Assembly: GCF_900141785.1 (NCBI RefSeq)
Contig: NZ_FQYP01000009.1
Span: 225,506-289,505 of the forward strand
Origin: Aquimarina spongiae
Lineage (GTDB): Bacteria; Bacteroidota; Bacteroidia; Flavobacteriales; Flavobacteriaceae
Direction: 5' to 3'
DNA length: 64,000 bases
Under the pieces are notes generated by a model. It worked only from the letters and a program-made list of their open reading frames with translations. It searched no databases and was not told the origin of the DNA. Both the position numbers and the translations under genes were made by a program. Below are positions 44,118 through 52,735 of the stretch, piece by piece. Position 1 is the stretch's first letter. Each line of letters starts with the position of its first letter.

Positions 44118-45014
44118 GTGAACTATCGAAAACTAGGACATTCAGACATCAACATCAGTGAAGTTTCTTTTGGCTGTATGTCGTTGGATTGGAGCAACAC
44201 AGAATCCGAACGTCTGTTACATTCAGCCATCGACTACGGAGTTAATTTCTTTGATACTGCAGATTTATATGATGGTGGTAAGAATGAAACCTTGTTAGGA
44301 AACGCTTTAAAAGAGCATAGAAAAGGCATAATTCTTGCTACAAAAGTGGGTAATCAGCTTCGGCCAGACGGAAGCGATTGGGATTGGAATCCGAGCAGAG
44401 ATTATATTGTAAACGCAGTAGAGCAAAGCCTGAAACGATTGCAAACCGATTATATCGATTTGTACCAATTGCATGGGGGAACTATAGAGGATCCAATTGA
44501 TGAAATTATTGACGCTTTTGAAATCTTGCAAAAAGAAGGTAAAATACGGTATTATGGTATTTCATCTATACGTCCCAATGTGATTCGAGAGTATGTGGAT
44601 CGATCAAACATAACAAGCGTGATGATGCAATACAATCTTTTGGATAGAAGAGCAGAAGAAACTTGTTTGCAGTTGCTTGATGAAAATAATATTGGTGTTT
44701 TGGCTAGAGGGACATTAGCCAAAGGGCTTTTGGCAGGAAAACCAGCAAAAGAGTATCTGGGATATACAGAGACGGAGGTACAAAATACTATAGATGTATT
44801 GAAAGAGGCAACAGCATCAGATCAACCTATAGGCAGAACAGCAATGCAGTATGTGCTTCAACATCCAGCGATTAGTTCGGCGGTATTAGGAATAAGAAGT
44901 CAAAAACAATTAGAAGAAGGTTTTTCATTATCTCACTCAATTAGTTTGAGTAATGAAATATTTGCAGTGTTAGGCAAGAGCAATACCCCAAAAATATATG
45001 CACAACATCGATAA
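44118..45014 (+). CDS. Aldo/keto reductase
   Basis: A 298-residue NAD(P)H-dependent TIM-barrel oxidoreductase. I choose GTG at 44118, giving MNYRKLGHSDINIS, the usual family N-terminus; TTG at 44088, overlapping the yraN stop, would add ten residues. Motifs are VSFGCMSLDW, the catalytic Asp/Tyr region NFFDTADLYDGGKNE, the catalytic Lys in LATKVG, and YIDLYQLHGG. The likely role is reduction of a carbonyl or aldehyde. It is cotranscribed with yraN. Confidence 0.9.
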   Translation: MNYRKLGHSDINISEVSFGCMSLDWSNTESERLLHSAIDYGVNFFDTADLYDGGKNETLLGNALKEHRKGIILATKVGNQLRPDGSDWDWNPSRDYIVNAVEQSLKRLQTDYIDLYQLHGGTIEDPIDEIIDAFEILQKEGKIRYYGISSIRPNVIREYVDRSNITSVMMQYNLLDRRAEETCLQLLDENNIGVLARGTLAKGLLAGKPAKEYLGYTETEVQNTIDVLKEATASDQPIGRTAMQYVLQHPAISSAVLGIRSQKQLEEGFSLSHSISLSNEIFAVLGKSNTPKIYAQHR

Positions 45015-45073
45015 TTTTTAGGTGTGAGTATATCCATTCGGTCGAAAAACATAAGAAAGAAATATAGTTTTGT

Positions 45074-46216
45074 ATGCAGTTTAATTCTTTGTTAGTGATT
45101 ACATTCGAATTTATTGATCTCATACTTTTTCTAGGTATAAGCCAGGGTATCTTTTTAGCGATTACTATACAGCTTTTAAAAGGGAAGAACAAAGGAGCAA
45201 ATACCATATTGTCCTCTATTCTACTTATCGCCGTGGTGATGCTAATAGGCAGAATGATTTACTTTCGATTTTTAACGCCAATGTTATTTCGATGGACGGT
45301 TTTGATCGATATGGTGATTCTCATTTTTGGGCCACTTTGTTATTGCTACATACGTCGTTTGGCTTTTCTAGAAAATGAACAGTATAGACTCTCTTGGATC
45401 CATTTTATTCCGGCTGGACTTCATTTTTTGTTTTTTGTATATGGAATGACCTTTAGTTTAGAGGACTATATCCAAAAGGTGAACTCGGGAGCTTTTAACC
45501 TTCCTTTTTTTATCATTGAAGGAGGTGGGATATTATCGAATCTGTTCTATTGGGGGTTAAACGTAAATTTGATCACAAAATATAAACGAGAGGAAAAAAA
45601 TAGGGTGTCCTACAGTCAAAATCTGATCTCTTTTTTGATCCTCTTTCAGATATCGGTGGGTGTTTTTTTGTTGGTATGGTTAATCAGTTTTATCGCACTG
45701 AAGTTTTTTAGTTATTCGCTATATCCTATAGGGTACGATTCCTTGTGGGTAGGGCTATCGGTTTTCATTTTTGTAATTGGATACTATAGTTTGAAAGAAC
45801 CCGAGCTTTTTAGAATCCCTTTACCCGTCGAAAAAACCAAACCCAAACCGCAACGAATGCCCGAAAGAGCTATTTCTCTATTAAAGGAACGTTTGCAGCA
45901 TGCTATTGAGGAAGATAAATTATACTTACAAAGCAACCTTACATTAAGGGATCTTGCGCAACATCTCAATACATCAACACATAATCTATCCTGGTACCTT
46001 AATCAGGTATTACAAACCAACTTTTATGATTACATCAATCATTATCGTATAAAGGAGTTTATCAAGAAAATAGACAATAACGAACATCATCAGCATACCA
46101 TTTTGGCGCTTTCTATGGATGTTGGGTTTAATTCAAAATCCACTTTTAATAAAGCTTTTAAGTTGGAGATGAATGATACTCCTAGTAATTACATAAAACA
46201 ACTCGTGTCCGTTTAA
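45074..46216 (+). CDS. Membrane-anchored AraC-family regulator
   Basis: A 380-residue protein. The N-terminal 245 residues hold about seven hydrophobic helices (IDLILFLGISQGIFLAITI, TILSSILLIAVVMLIGRMI, HFLFFVYGMTF and others). The C-terminal 110 residues are an AraC HTH pair (LTLRDLAQHLNTSTHNLSWYL and SMDVGFNSKSTFNKAFKL) ending DTPSNYIKQL. The architecture equals that of 18430-19530. A CPBP intramembrane protease follows 15 nt downstream, so the two are probably cotranscribed. A TAGTTTTG box ends 1 nt before the ATG, which questions either the promoter or the start. Confidence 0.87.
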   Translation: MQFNSLLVITFEFIDLILFLGISQGIFLAITIQLLKGKNKGANTILSSILLIAVVMLIGRMIYFRFLTPMLFRWTVLIDMVILIFGPLCYCYIRRLAFLENEQYRLSWIHFIPAGLHFLFFVYGMTFSLEDYIQKVNSGAFNLPFFIIEGGGILSNLFYWGLNVNLITKYKREEKNRVSYSQNLISFLILFQISVGVFLLVWLISFIALKFFSYSLYPIGYDSLWVGLSVFIFVIGYYSLKEPELFRIPLPVEKTKPKPQRMPERAISLLKERLQHAIEEDKLYLQSNLTLRDLAQHLNTSTHNLSWYLNQVLQTNFYDYINHYRIKEFIKKIDNNEHHQHTILALSMDVGFNSKSTFNKAFKLEMNDTPSNYIKQLVSV

Positions 46217-46231
46217 ACTAATCTTCACCAA

Positions 46232-47077
46232 ATGATCAAATTAGAAAAGAATGTCTGGATTTATATTGTAATCTTATTAATAGTAACCTATGCTTTCCAA
46301 ATTTTTGCCATTTATAATGGAGGAGAGGAGTATCAGTTTTTTGACTTGGTTATCGGGATTAGCATGTTTTTTCCAGCTATTGGAGCCATTTGGTATTTGG
46401 TAAAGACAAAAACGGGTTTAGGTTATATCGATTGGAAAATAAGAAAGCCACTATACTTAATCTTAAGCCTACTCATACCTATTGCGATTACCTTGCTGGG
46501 TATTCTGTTAATCGAAAAGTTGGGAATTGCTACCAACTATGCCTATACTATAAAAGGGGATGTAGTAGATGATATAGAGATTCCTCTGCTCTTGGGTGCA
46601 GATGCTCAAAGTCTTCCATTTTTTGTTCTTAATTTCTTGGTTACGGGAATTATTTTTTCGTTGATTACAGGGCTATTAACTATGGGCGAAGAGATAGGGT
46701 GGAGAGGTTTTTTGCAAAAGAAGCTTCTGGAGACCAACAGCACTTTCAAATCACTTACCTTTTTAGGTGTGTTGTGGGGGTTTTGGCACTTTCCGTTGAT
46801 CATTAATGGATTTAATTATCCAGAGTATCCAGTCTTGGGAGCATTTTTAATATTTCCGGTAACGACGGTTTTTATTTCATTCTTTATGGGGATGATCACC
46901 ATCAACTCCAAAAGTGTTTGGCCCGCAGTACTTACTCATGGAGCCATAAATTCGATCATGATCTTTTTGTTTGAAATGGATTTTGGAGCACATAAACTCT
47001 ACGGAAATTTTGCGATACTAGCTATTTGGATGGTGGTGGGTATATTGGCGTATCTGCGCATTAGCCCAAAAAAATAG
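46232..47077 (+). CDS. CPBP family intramembrane metalloprotease
   Basis: A 281-residue polytopic protein (about 7-8 helices) with the CPBP/Abi signature: MGEEIGWRGFLQ (E153, E154, R158), GFWHFPLI (H186) and the late LTHGAINS (His near 243). These are the presumed metal-binding and catalytic residues of the Rce1/CAAX-protease superfamily. Such proteins cleave membrane substrates or process peptides; some are linked to bacteriocin immunity. Its place 15 nt after a membrane-anchored AraC regulator suggests, but does not show, that the regulator could be a substrate. Confidence 0.9.
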   Translation: MIKLEKNVWIYIVILLIVTYAFQIFAIYNGGEEYQFFDLVIGISMFFPAIGAIWYLVKTKTGLGYIDWKIRKPLYLILSLLIPIAITLLGILLIEKLGIATNYAYTIKGDVVDDIEIPLLLGADAQSLPFFVLNFLVTGIIFSLITGLLTMGEEIGWRGFLQKKLLETNSTFKSLTFLGVLWGFWHFPLIINGFNYPEYPVLGAFLIFPVTTVFISFFMGMITINSKSVWPAVLTHGAINSIMIFLFEMDFGAHKLYGNFAILAIWMVVGILAYLRISPKK

Positions 47078-47213
47078 CATATTGCTGTTGTCGAGTTACA
47101 TTTCAGCATATATAGGATCATTCTGCTGCATAAAAAAGGGTACGACTTGATCCAAAGCGTCGATTTTTAATGGATATCGAGATAAATTCGAGGAAAACAT
47201 TAAAAATCAAATC

Positions 47214-48131
47214 ATGAAAAAAATCATCAAAAGTTGTAAGCTATTCGCATTGCTTAGTGCGTCTGTATTATTTGTTTCTTGCTATGGAGACGGTGTAGAT
47301 CGTGAACCTGAAGTAGAAACTATTGTGTCTGATTTTGCAGGTAACGATGCCGTTACTGTAGACAAAAGAGGAAATGTTTATGTTTCAGAATATGGACAGT
47401 TTGAAAATACCGGTGGTAATGGAACCCGAGTACTAAAAATATCCAGACAAGGAGAGGTTTCAGACTTTATTACCGATCTCTCGGGCCCTCTTGGAAACGC
47501 CATTGACTTCCAGGGTAATTTCTACGTGAGTAACGACAACAATACGCAAAGAGGGGATATTCTTAAAGTAAGTCCTGATGGTACTAAAACTGTATTGGCT
47601 ACGATAGATGGATGGCCTACTGGACTTACATTGGATCATCAAAATAATGTGTATGCATCTAATTTTTTAACGCCTACCGTACATAAAATTACACCAGAAG
47701 GAGAAGTAACTGTATTTGCCAGCGATCCTAGATTAGCAGGAGGTGTAGGGATTGATTTTGATCGCAGAGGAAATTTGGTAGTCGGCAATTTTGCAACAGC
47801 CGATATCTTGTCAATCACTCCAGATGGTGAGGTGTCTTTGATCGCCAATATTCCGAATATTGTAATTAATGGTTTTGGTATCGGATACATTACTGTGTTG
47901 GGTAATTCGGTTTTTGCAACGGGTATAGCCGTTAACAAGATATTTAGGGTAACTCTAGATGGCGAAGTTGAAGAGTTTGCCGGAACCGGAAATGCTGCCG
48001 TGGTAGATGGGCCTGTAGAAGAAGCGTCTTTTAATGGACCTAACGGAATTACAGCAGATAAATACAATAAAGCATTATACGTCTCTGAGTTTGGAGGTAC
48101 GGGAGCAGTACGCAAAATTTCCTTGAGATAA
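47214..48131 (+). CDS. NHL/SMP-30-like beta-propeller lipoprotein
   Basis: A 305-residue lipoprotein: signal MKKIIKSCKLFALLSAS, lipobox VSC. The mature part repeats strands such as DAVTVDKRGNVYVSEYG, GNAIDFQGNFYVSNDN, GLTLDHQNNVYASNF, GVGIDFDRRGNLVVGNF and GITADKYNKALYVSEFGG, i.e. five or six NHL-type blades, forming a propeller of the SMP-30/gluconolactonase or NHL-repeat group. Acidic metal ligands of SMP-30 are not clearly placed, so lactonase activity is not supported. It is monocistronic. Confidence 0.85.
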   Translation: MKKIIKSCKLFALLSASVLFVSCYGDGVDREPEVETIVSDFAGNDAVTVDKRGNVYVSEYGQFENTGGNGTRVLKISRQGEVSDFITDLSGPLGNAIDFQGNFYVSNDNNTQRGDILKVSPDGTKTVLATIDGWPTGLTLDHQNNVYASNFLTPTVHKITPEGEVTVFASDPRLAGGVGIDFDRRGNLVVGNFATADILSITPDGEVSLIANIPNIVINGFGIGYITVLGNSVFATGIAVNKIFRVTLDGEVEEFAGTGNAAVVDGPVEEASFNGPNGITADKYNKALYVSEFGGTGAVRKISLR

Positions 48132-48167
48132 AAATATGATTGAGTGAAGTAGTTAGTTTTGTTGATT

Positions 48168-48205
48168 AATATGAGTTCGGTTGTACAATCAATCGAACTC
48201 GTATT
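48168..48205 (+). terminator. Hairpin downstream of the NHL lipoprotein gene
   Basis: A 15-bp stem with two G-U pairs: AATATGAGTTCGGTT (48168-48182) against AATCGAACTCGTATT (48191-48205), 8-nt loop. Only a weak T-run follows, so it may be a terminator or a leader structure of the next gene, which starts 28 bp later. Confidence 0.5.
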
Positions 48206-48232
48206 ACTTTAGTAATGATTTAAAGCCCGTTA

Positions 48233-49669
48233 ATGATGAAATCAAAATATTGTTTAGGATTACTATTTTTTGGATTAGTATCCATATACTGCCATGGACA
48301 ACGACTAAAGATCGAACCCTATACATTTGTGTCTAAAGCAAAAGACACCCTGCAAGCTGAGTTGGGAACTTTTAAGGTCTTAGAAAACAGAGAAAACGGC
48401 AAAGATTCGATTCCTCTTTCTTTTATACGTTTCAAGAGCACAAACTCAAATCCGGGTAGTCCTATTGTCTATTTGGCAGGAGGGCCGGGAGGATCAGGAA
48501 TAAGCACAGCAAAAGGAAAACGTTTTGAGTTGTTTATAAAACTTAGAGAGATAGCAGATGTGATCGCATTTGATCAAAGAGGTACAGGAATGTCACATCG
48601 TTTACCCAATTGTGATTCTCGGGTAGAATTTGATTTTGCTAAGCCTATTGATAAAGCCGAGTATCTTCAAAAAACGAAAGATAATTGTATTAAATGCCTG
48701 GAGTTTTGGAAGAGGAATAAGGTGGGTCTTGCTGCCTACAACACCACCGAGAACGCAAGAGATATTGATGAATTACGTAAAGCACTTAACAGTGATAAAA
48801 TATCTTTGTGGGGAATTAGTTATGGATCTCATCTAGCTTTTGAGTACATACGATTATTTGAAGAGCATATTGATAAAGCAGTATTGGCCAGTCTGGAAGG
48901 CCCTGATCATACCATAAAATTGCCTACCAGTACAGAACAATTTATCTTTCATATTACGGAGAAAGCAAAGGATAATTACGGGTCGAGTACAAAATATCCA
49001 AATTTGAAAAACAAGATTTTGGCAGTTCATCAAAAGTTAAAAGAGAGCCCACAAGTGGTTACCTATGAAAATCGTCGAGGAAAAACAGTTACTGTAGGGG
49101 TTTCAAATTTTGAGTTACAGGCTACGATCGCCGCATTTTACCTCAAGAATCCCTGGGATTCAAAAAGACTGCCCAAAGTGTACAATGAACTTTATGAAGG
49201 AGACTTCTCGCAAATCGCTCCGCAAGTGATGATGATGAAAAGGTTTATGATGATGCCGCCCAGGCCAATGCCGTTTGCCATGGATATGCAATCAGGAATA
49301 TCTGAAGCCCGTATGAAGATAGTGGAGGAACAAATAGATCGAACTATTTTAGGAAGTACCATAAATTTCTTTCTCTATGAATGGATGATGGGACTGGATG
49401 TTCCAAAACTTCCTAAAGAGTTCAGAACAATGAAGAAAAATAATGTAAATACATTGTTGCTTAGTGGTACTATGGATGGACGCACTTATGTTTCGTCAGG
49501 AAAAGAAATTGCCAAAGATTTTACCAAAGGTTATCATGTGATTGTTGAAAATGGGGGTCATGATTTATATATGCAATCCCCTTTGGTTGTTGCATTGGTG
49601 TTAGATTTTTTTAAAGGCAAAGAAATTGAGGTTGAAAAACTCTCTTTAGATCCGGTTTTGTTTGAATGA
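48233..49669 (+). CDS. Secreted alpha/beta hydrolase, tripeptidyl/prolyl aminopeptidase-like (S33)
   Basis: A 478-residue protein with a signal peptide (YCLGLLFFGLVSIYCHGQ). The alpha/beta-hydrolase fold shows the oxyanion loop YLAGGPGGSGIS, FDQRGTGMSHRLPNC, the nucleophile in LWGISYGSHLAFEY and the late catalytic His in ENGGHDLYMQSP; the acid is probably in LLSGTMDGRTY. The GGPGGSG and GISYGS phrases match S33 tripeptidyl/prolyl aminopeptidases. It probably trims peptides in the periplasm. It is convergent with the beta-lactamase-fold gene across a strong bidirectional terminator. Confidence 0.88.
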   Translation: MMKSKYCLGLLFFGLVSIYCHGQRLKIEPYTFVSKAKDTLQAELGTFKVLENRENGKDSIPLSFIRFKSTNSNPGSPIVYLAGGPGGSGISTAKGKRFELFIKLREIADVIAFDQRGTGMSHRLPNCDSRVEFDFAKPIDKAEYLQKTKDNCIKCLEFWKRNKVGLAAYNTTENARDIDELRKALNSDKISLWGISYGSHLAFEYIRLFEEHIDKAVLASLEGPDHTIKLPTSTEQFIFHITEKAKDNYGSSTKYPNLKNKILAVHQKLKESPQVVTYENRRGKTVTVGVSNFELQATIAAFYLKNPWDSKRLPKVYNELYEGDFSQIAPQVMMMKRFMMMPPRPMPFAMDMQSGISEARMKIVEEQIDRTILGSTINFFLYEWMMGLDVPKLPKEFRTMKKNNVNTLLLSGTMDGRTYVSSGKEIAKDFTKGYHVIVENGGHDLYMQSPLVVALVLDFFKGKEIEVEKLSLDPVLFE

Positions 49670-49691
49670 TTCTTGATTCTCTTAGAAAATC

Positions 49692-49726
49692 AAAAAAAAC
49701 CGAGATATTTCTATCCCGGTTTTTTT
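49692..49726. terminator. Bidirectional intrinsic terminator
   Basis: AAAACCGAGATA pairs with TATCCCGGTTTT with one A-C mismatch, flanked by an A-run on the left and a T-run on the right, between the convergent genes ending at 49669 and 49756. Confidence 0.88.
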
Positions 49727-49755
49727 GATGTTCGTTTTTTGATATGAAGAATGAC

Positions 49756-50949
49756 CTATTTTGATGTTTGTTGTATAAATAACTTTGCGATAGCATATAC
49801 GTTTTCGAACAACTCTCCAGAGTTGCCGTTTTTGTTGGCAAGCATCGATACCGATAAATTGTATTCTGGAAACAAAGCCAATAATGAAATTGATCCATTA
49901 GCAATCCCACCATGATGCCATACGGTGATTTTTTGACCATTCCTAAAGAGATCTTTGCGATGATTTCTCCAACCAATGGCATACTCTTGTGGGTTTACTT
50001 TTCCATTGTCTAACAAAACAGGTTGGGTGAGTTGGTGTTGTATGTCTTGACCAAATAATTGATGATTCAAAAAAGCATTTCCAATCTTTACCAAAGCAGT
50101 TGGTGTTGCCAAAAAACCACCACCAGCCCATTTATTGCTGTTGTTTACTTTGTAGACTTCTTTGTAAGTGCCCTTTGCAATGTCGTAAAACCTGGCGGTG
50201 TTTTTAATGGGAGTAGCAGTTTCAGCTTCAATGTTGGATATGTTGATGGGTTTAAAAACATTTTGCTTCATAAAATCTGGGAATTTTTGATGGGAAGCTC
50301 CCTCTAGCATTCCGCTGAGTAAGGTATAGTTATAACTGCTGTAACTGAAATCTGATCCTGGTTCGAACAGTAAATCATCATTATTAAAAATACCTACGCT
50401 TTCTTCTACTCCTGTATACTCATCGTTATTGTAGTACTCCCATATAGGAAAGCAAAGACATGACCCATAATTTCTGATTCCCGAAGTATGAGAAGCTAGC
50501 TGTCGCAAATTGATATTGGATAATTGACCACTCGCATACGAAACAAAGTCTTTGACCTCGCTGTCTAGTTGGAGTTTTTGGTTTTGCAGTAATACCCCGA
50601 TTCCTAAAGAAGTAACTGCTTTCGAAGTACTTCCTATTCTGAATTTAGTATCCAGTGCAACAGGGATTTGATCGTCTAGATTTTGATATCCGATAGCATT
50701 TGCCCATTGTATTTTTCCGTGTTGCCCAACGGCTATGGATACCGCTGGAGACTGCAGTCGCTGGTGGATAGCTTTAAGAACACTATCTGCTTTTTTGGAT
50801 TGCGTATCAGTATGATGAACCACCGGAGGGATTGCCTTGATTTTTGATAGAGGTTTCCATCCTGTTGTATACACAAAAATAGGTTCAAAAAGGAAATAGG
50901 AGAATATAAGTATGATGAGTACAAAGACTGAAATGAGTATTTTTTTCAT
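49756..50949 (-). CDS. Serine hydrolase of the class C beta-lactamase family
   Basis: A 397-residue protein with an N-terminal signal anchor (ILISVFVLIILIFSYFLF). The SxxK nucleophile motif is in RIGSTSKAVTSLG. The middle motif reads FSYSSYNYTLLSGML, where most relatives have YSN, and the third motif is HHGGIANG. Pfam-style 'Beta-lactamase' proteins of this kind are mostly esterases or D-aminopeptidases and not antibiotic-degrading enzymes, so resistance should not be assumed. It is monocistronic. Confidence 0.87.
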   Translation of the reverse strand: MKKILISVFVLIILIFSYFLFEPIFVYTTGWKPLSKIKAIPPVVHHTDTQSKKADSVLKAIHQRLQSPAVSIAVGQHGKIQWANAIGYQNLDDQIPVALDTKFRIGSTSKAVTSLGIGVLLQNQKLQLDSEVKDFVSYASGQLSNINLRQLASHTSGIRNYGSCLCFPIWEYYNNDEYTGVEESVGIFNNDDLLFEPGSDFSYSSYNYTLLSGMLEGASHQKFPDFMKQNVFKPINISNIEAETATPIKNTARFYDIAKGTYKEVYKVNNSNKWAGGGFLATPTALVKIGNAFLNHQLFGQDIQHQLTQPVLLDNGKVNPQEYAIGWRNHRKDLFRNGQKITVWHHGGIANGSISLLALFPEYNLSVSMLANKNGNSGELFENVYAIAKLFIQQTSK

Positions 50950-51037
50950 TTTGTAAAGGAGTTAAAATTAGGCAATAGAAAGCACGCATTGAATCAGCAA
51001 TCAATGGTTTTAGGTACTAATAAATATTGAAATGGAT

Positions 51038-51880
51038 CTATTCGATATCGATTTCCTTCTGCTTTGCTTTGAGCATTTCAGAAATCTTGTAGAGTAGGAT
51101 AATTTCTAGAATGATCGTAGGGGTAAGGACGATATAACCCACAATGCCAAGTATTACTGTTGCCATACACCCATAAGCAATAATCTCAAAAATACCAGTC
51201 ACCTTGGCAAGTGTCCCTAGTGCGTTTTGTAAACGGATTACGGCTACACCTAATAAAATCCCCAGAATACCAAAAGTAATACTGTAGGCACCTATAACGA
51301 CTTGATAATCGATTTCGCCAACATAAAGGGATAAAATATCATAGGTATAGAATACACCACCAACAAAGATGAGGATGAAAGCGACAATTCTAAGCAAATA
51401 GTTTTTTAAGATCTTACCTGACAGAACGAAACCTCTAAAGAAAAAGATTAACGACAATAATGTCACTAATTTGGTAAGGCAATACACCACATTTCCTCCT
51501 AAGATTTCATCTTGAAAATATCGATAGTAATCCAAAGTAAATTCTCCAAACCCTAAAATAAAGTAGATAACACCACTGATCCAGGATATGGTGAGTTGTC
51601 TATTCAAAAAACCAGCTTCTTTACTGTCGTCTATTTCTAACAAGAATAGTTTTTTAAACTCTTTGGTAACTCTGGATTCTTCGGTTTGAATTTGACTCAA
51701 ATCATAATCCAATGCAGATAAGATGGTCTTGATGGTATAACTCCTAGGAGTAACTTCTCCTGATTCTATGCGTTGAATAGTTCTAACACTAATATTACAT
51801 TGCTCAACAAGCTCTTCTTGAGTAAGACCTTTTAGTTTTCGTAGTTCGGAAATTTTTATTCCTAATTCTGGCTGTTTCAT
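51038..51880 (-). CDS. Membrane-anchored XRE-type HTH regulator
   Basis: From the ATG complementary to 51878-51880, which gives MKQPELGIKISELRKLKGLT, a common N-terminus for this family, the protein has 280 residues; the frame continues 30 codons further upstream without homology. The XRE helix-turn-helix is EELVEQCNISVRTIQRIESG (about 22-41). After a charged spacer come six to seven hydrophobic helices (for example WISGVIYFILGFGEFTLDYY and IVAFILIFVGGVFYTYDIL). The layout suggests a regulator or anti-regulator coupled to the membrane. Its target is unknown; the upstream gap (310 bp) shows no promoter box that I recognise. Confidence 0.8.
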   Translation of the reverse strand: MKQPELGIKISELRKLKGLTQEELVEQCNISVRTIQRIESGEVTPRSYTIKTILSALDYDLSQIQTEESRVTKEFKKLFLLEIDDSKEAGFLNRQLTISWISGVIYFILGFGEFTLDYYRYFQDEILGGNVVYCLTKLVTLLSLIFFFRGFVLSGKILKNYLLRIVAFILIFVGGVFYTYDILSLYVGEIDYQVVIGAYSITFGILGILLGVAVIRLQNALGTLAKVTGIFEIIAYGCMATVILGIVGYIVLTPTIILEIILLYKISEMLKAKQKEIDIE

Positions 51881-52190
51881 GACTTTTAAGTTTTTAGTTG
51901 CATTCTTGTGATCACTAGAACTTGTATTCATTTTCTTCAGCAATATTAGTTTCCAGAAATAGGTTCTCAAATTTTTTTGCTTGTCTTTAACCCGTCATTT
52001 ACCCGACAAAGCAGATATAATAGGGGATTCAAGACAAATGCGGTAATTTTTATGAATCGGAAATATAGGAATAATTATGCGGAGTAGACTACTTTTTTAG
52101 GCAAGTATTTGCATGTAGGTTGCTACAAAAAGGAGTATTCAGATGTGTTTGGGTAGCGTAAAAGTATATTCGATACGTATAGTTTTTAAT
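51881..52190. other. Non-coding gap between the XRE regulator and a small unknown gene
   Basis: 310 bp. The first 90 bp are an open extension of the XRE frame. The remainder is AT-rich, with no convincing ORF, hairpin with T-run or TAnnTTTG box on either strand. Confidence 0.5.
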
Positions 52191-52508
52191 TTATGCTCTT
52201 AGATTCAAAGTATTCAGGTAGCTTTTTACTTCTACAAACATCGCTTGCTTGCTTAAAAGGTCATCGATGTTATTACAGGTGTGGTATCCAAAAGAATAGT
52301 TCATAGAGAACTCATCGATATCAATTAATTCTGGATTGTTTTTATAATTCTTCAATTCTTCAAGAAACCGTCCTTTTACATTGGCGTAGTTGATTGCATA
52401 TAACTTGTCGTTATTTAGGTTTTGAATCAACTGGTTTACGCTTTGATTCAACTTTGCTAATTGTTTTAAGGTTCCTTTTAAAAAGCTAAACTCTTCTCTT
52501 TTCTTCAT
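52191..52508 (-). CDS. Small helical protein of unknown function
   Basis: A 105-residue protein from the ATG complementary to 52506-52508 (MKKREEFSFLKGTLKQLAKL); upstream in-frame ATGs at 52532 and 52556 would add a hydrophobic leader and are less likely. It is predicted helical, with an SVNQLIQNLNNDKLYA and KGRFLEELKNYKN pattern, no cysteine motif beyond one Cys, and no transmembrane segment. No family recognised. It stands alone between the XRE regulator and mfd. Confidence 0.55.
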   Translation of the reverse strand: MKKREEFSFLKGTLKQLAKLNQSVNQLIQNLNNDKLYAINYANVKGRFLEELKNYKNNPELIDIDEFSMNYSFGYHTCNNIDDLLSKQAMFVEVKSYLNTLNLRA

Positions 52509-52735
52509 GATCTTAGTTGGTGTTATTGTCATAATTTTGGTTAAAATTAAAAACAAACAATCACATCAAAGATTAACTAACGGTGAGCGGTTAAAGTTTT
52601 TCGACGAAATGCGTTTTTCTGTGGTTAAACGGGTTTTGATGCAAATTATGGATAATTTTTTCCATTTCAAATAGCAAAAATACAGATGTTTCTTACGTGT
52701 TTTTGTGTGAATTTTACTATTCCTCTTCTGGTTTT

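Noticed and set aside
44088..44118. Upstream TTG start for the aldo/keto reductase
   Set aside because: It would add ten residues before the conserved NYRKLG start of the family; GTG at 44118 fits better, although overlap with yraN is possible.
45065..45072. TAGTTTTG -7 box directly before the AraC gene at 45074
   Set aside because: No -33 element is visible and the box ends 1 nt before the ATG, so a chance match in AT-rich DNA is more likely.
49756..50949. Antibiotic-resistance beta-lactamase
   Set aside because: The class C fold and SxxK are present, but the YxN motif is altered and most relatives in Bacteroidota are esterases or peptidases; resistance is not supported.
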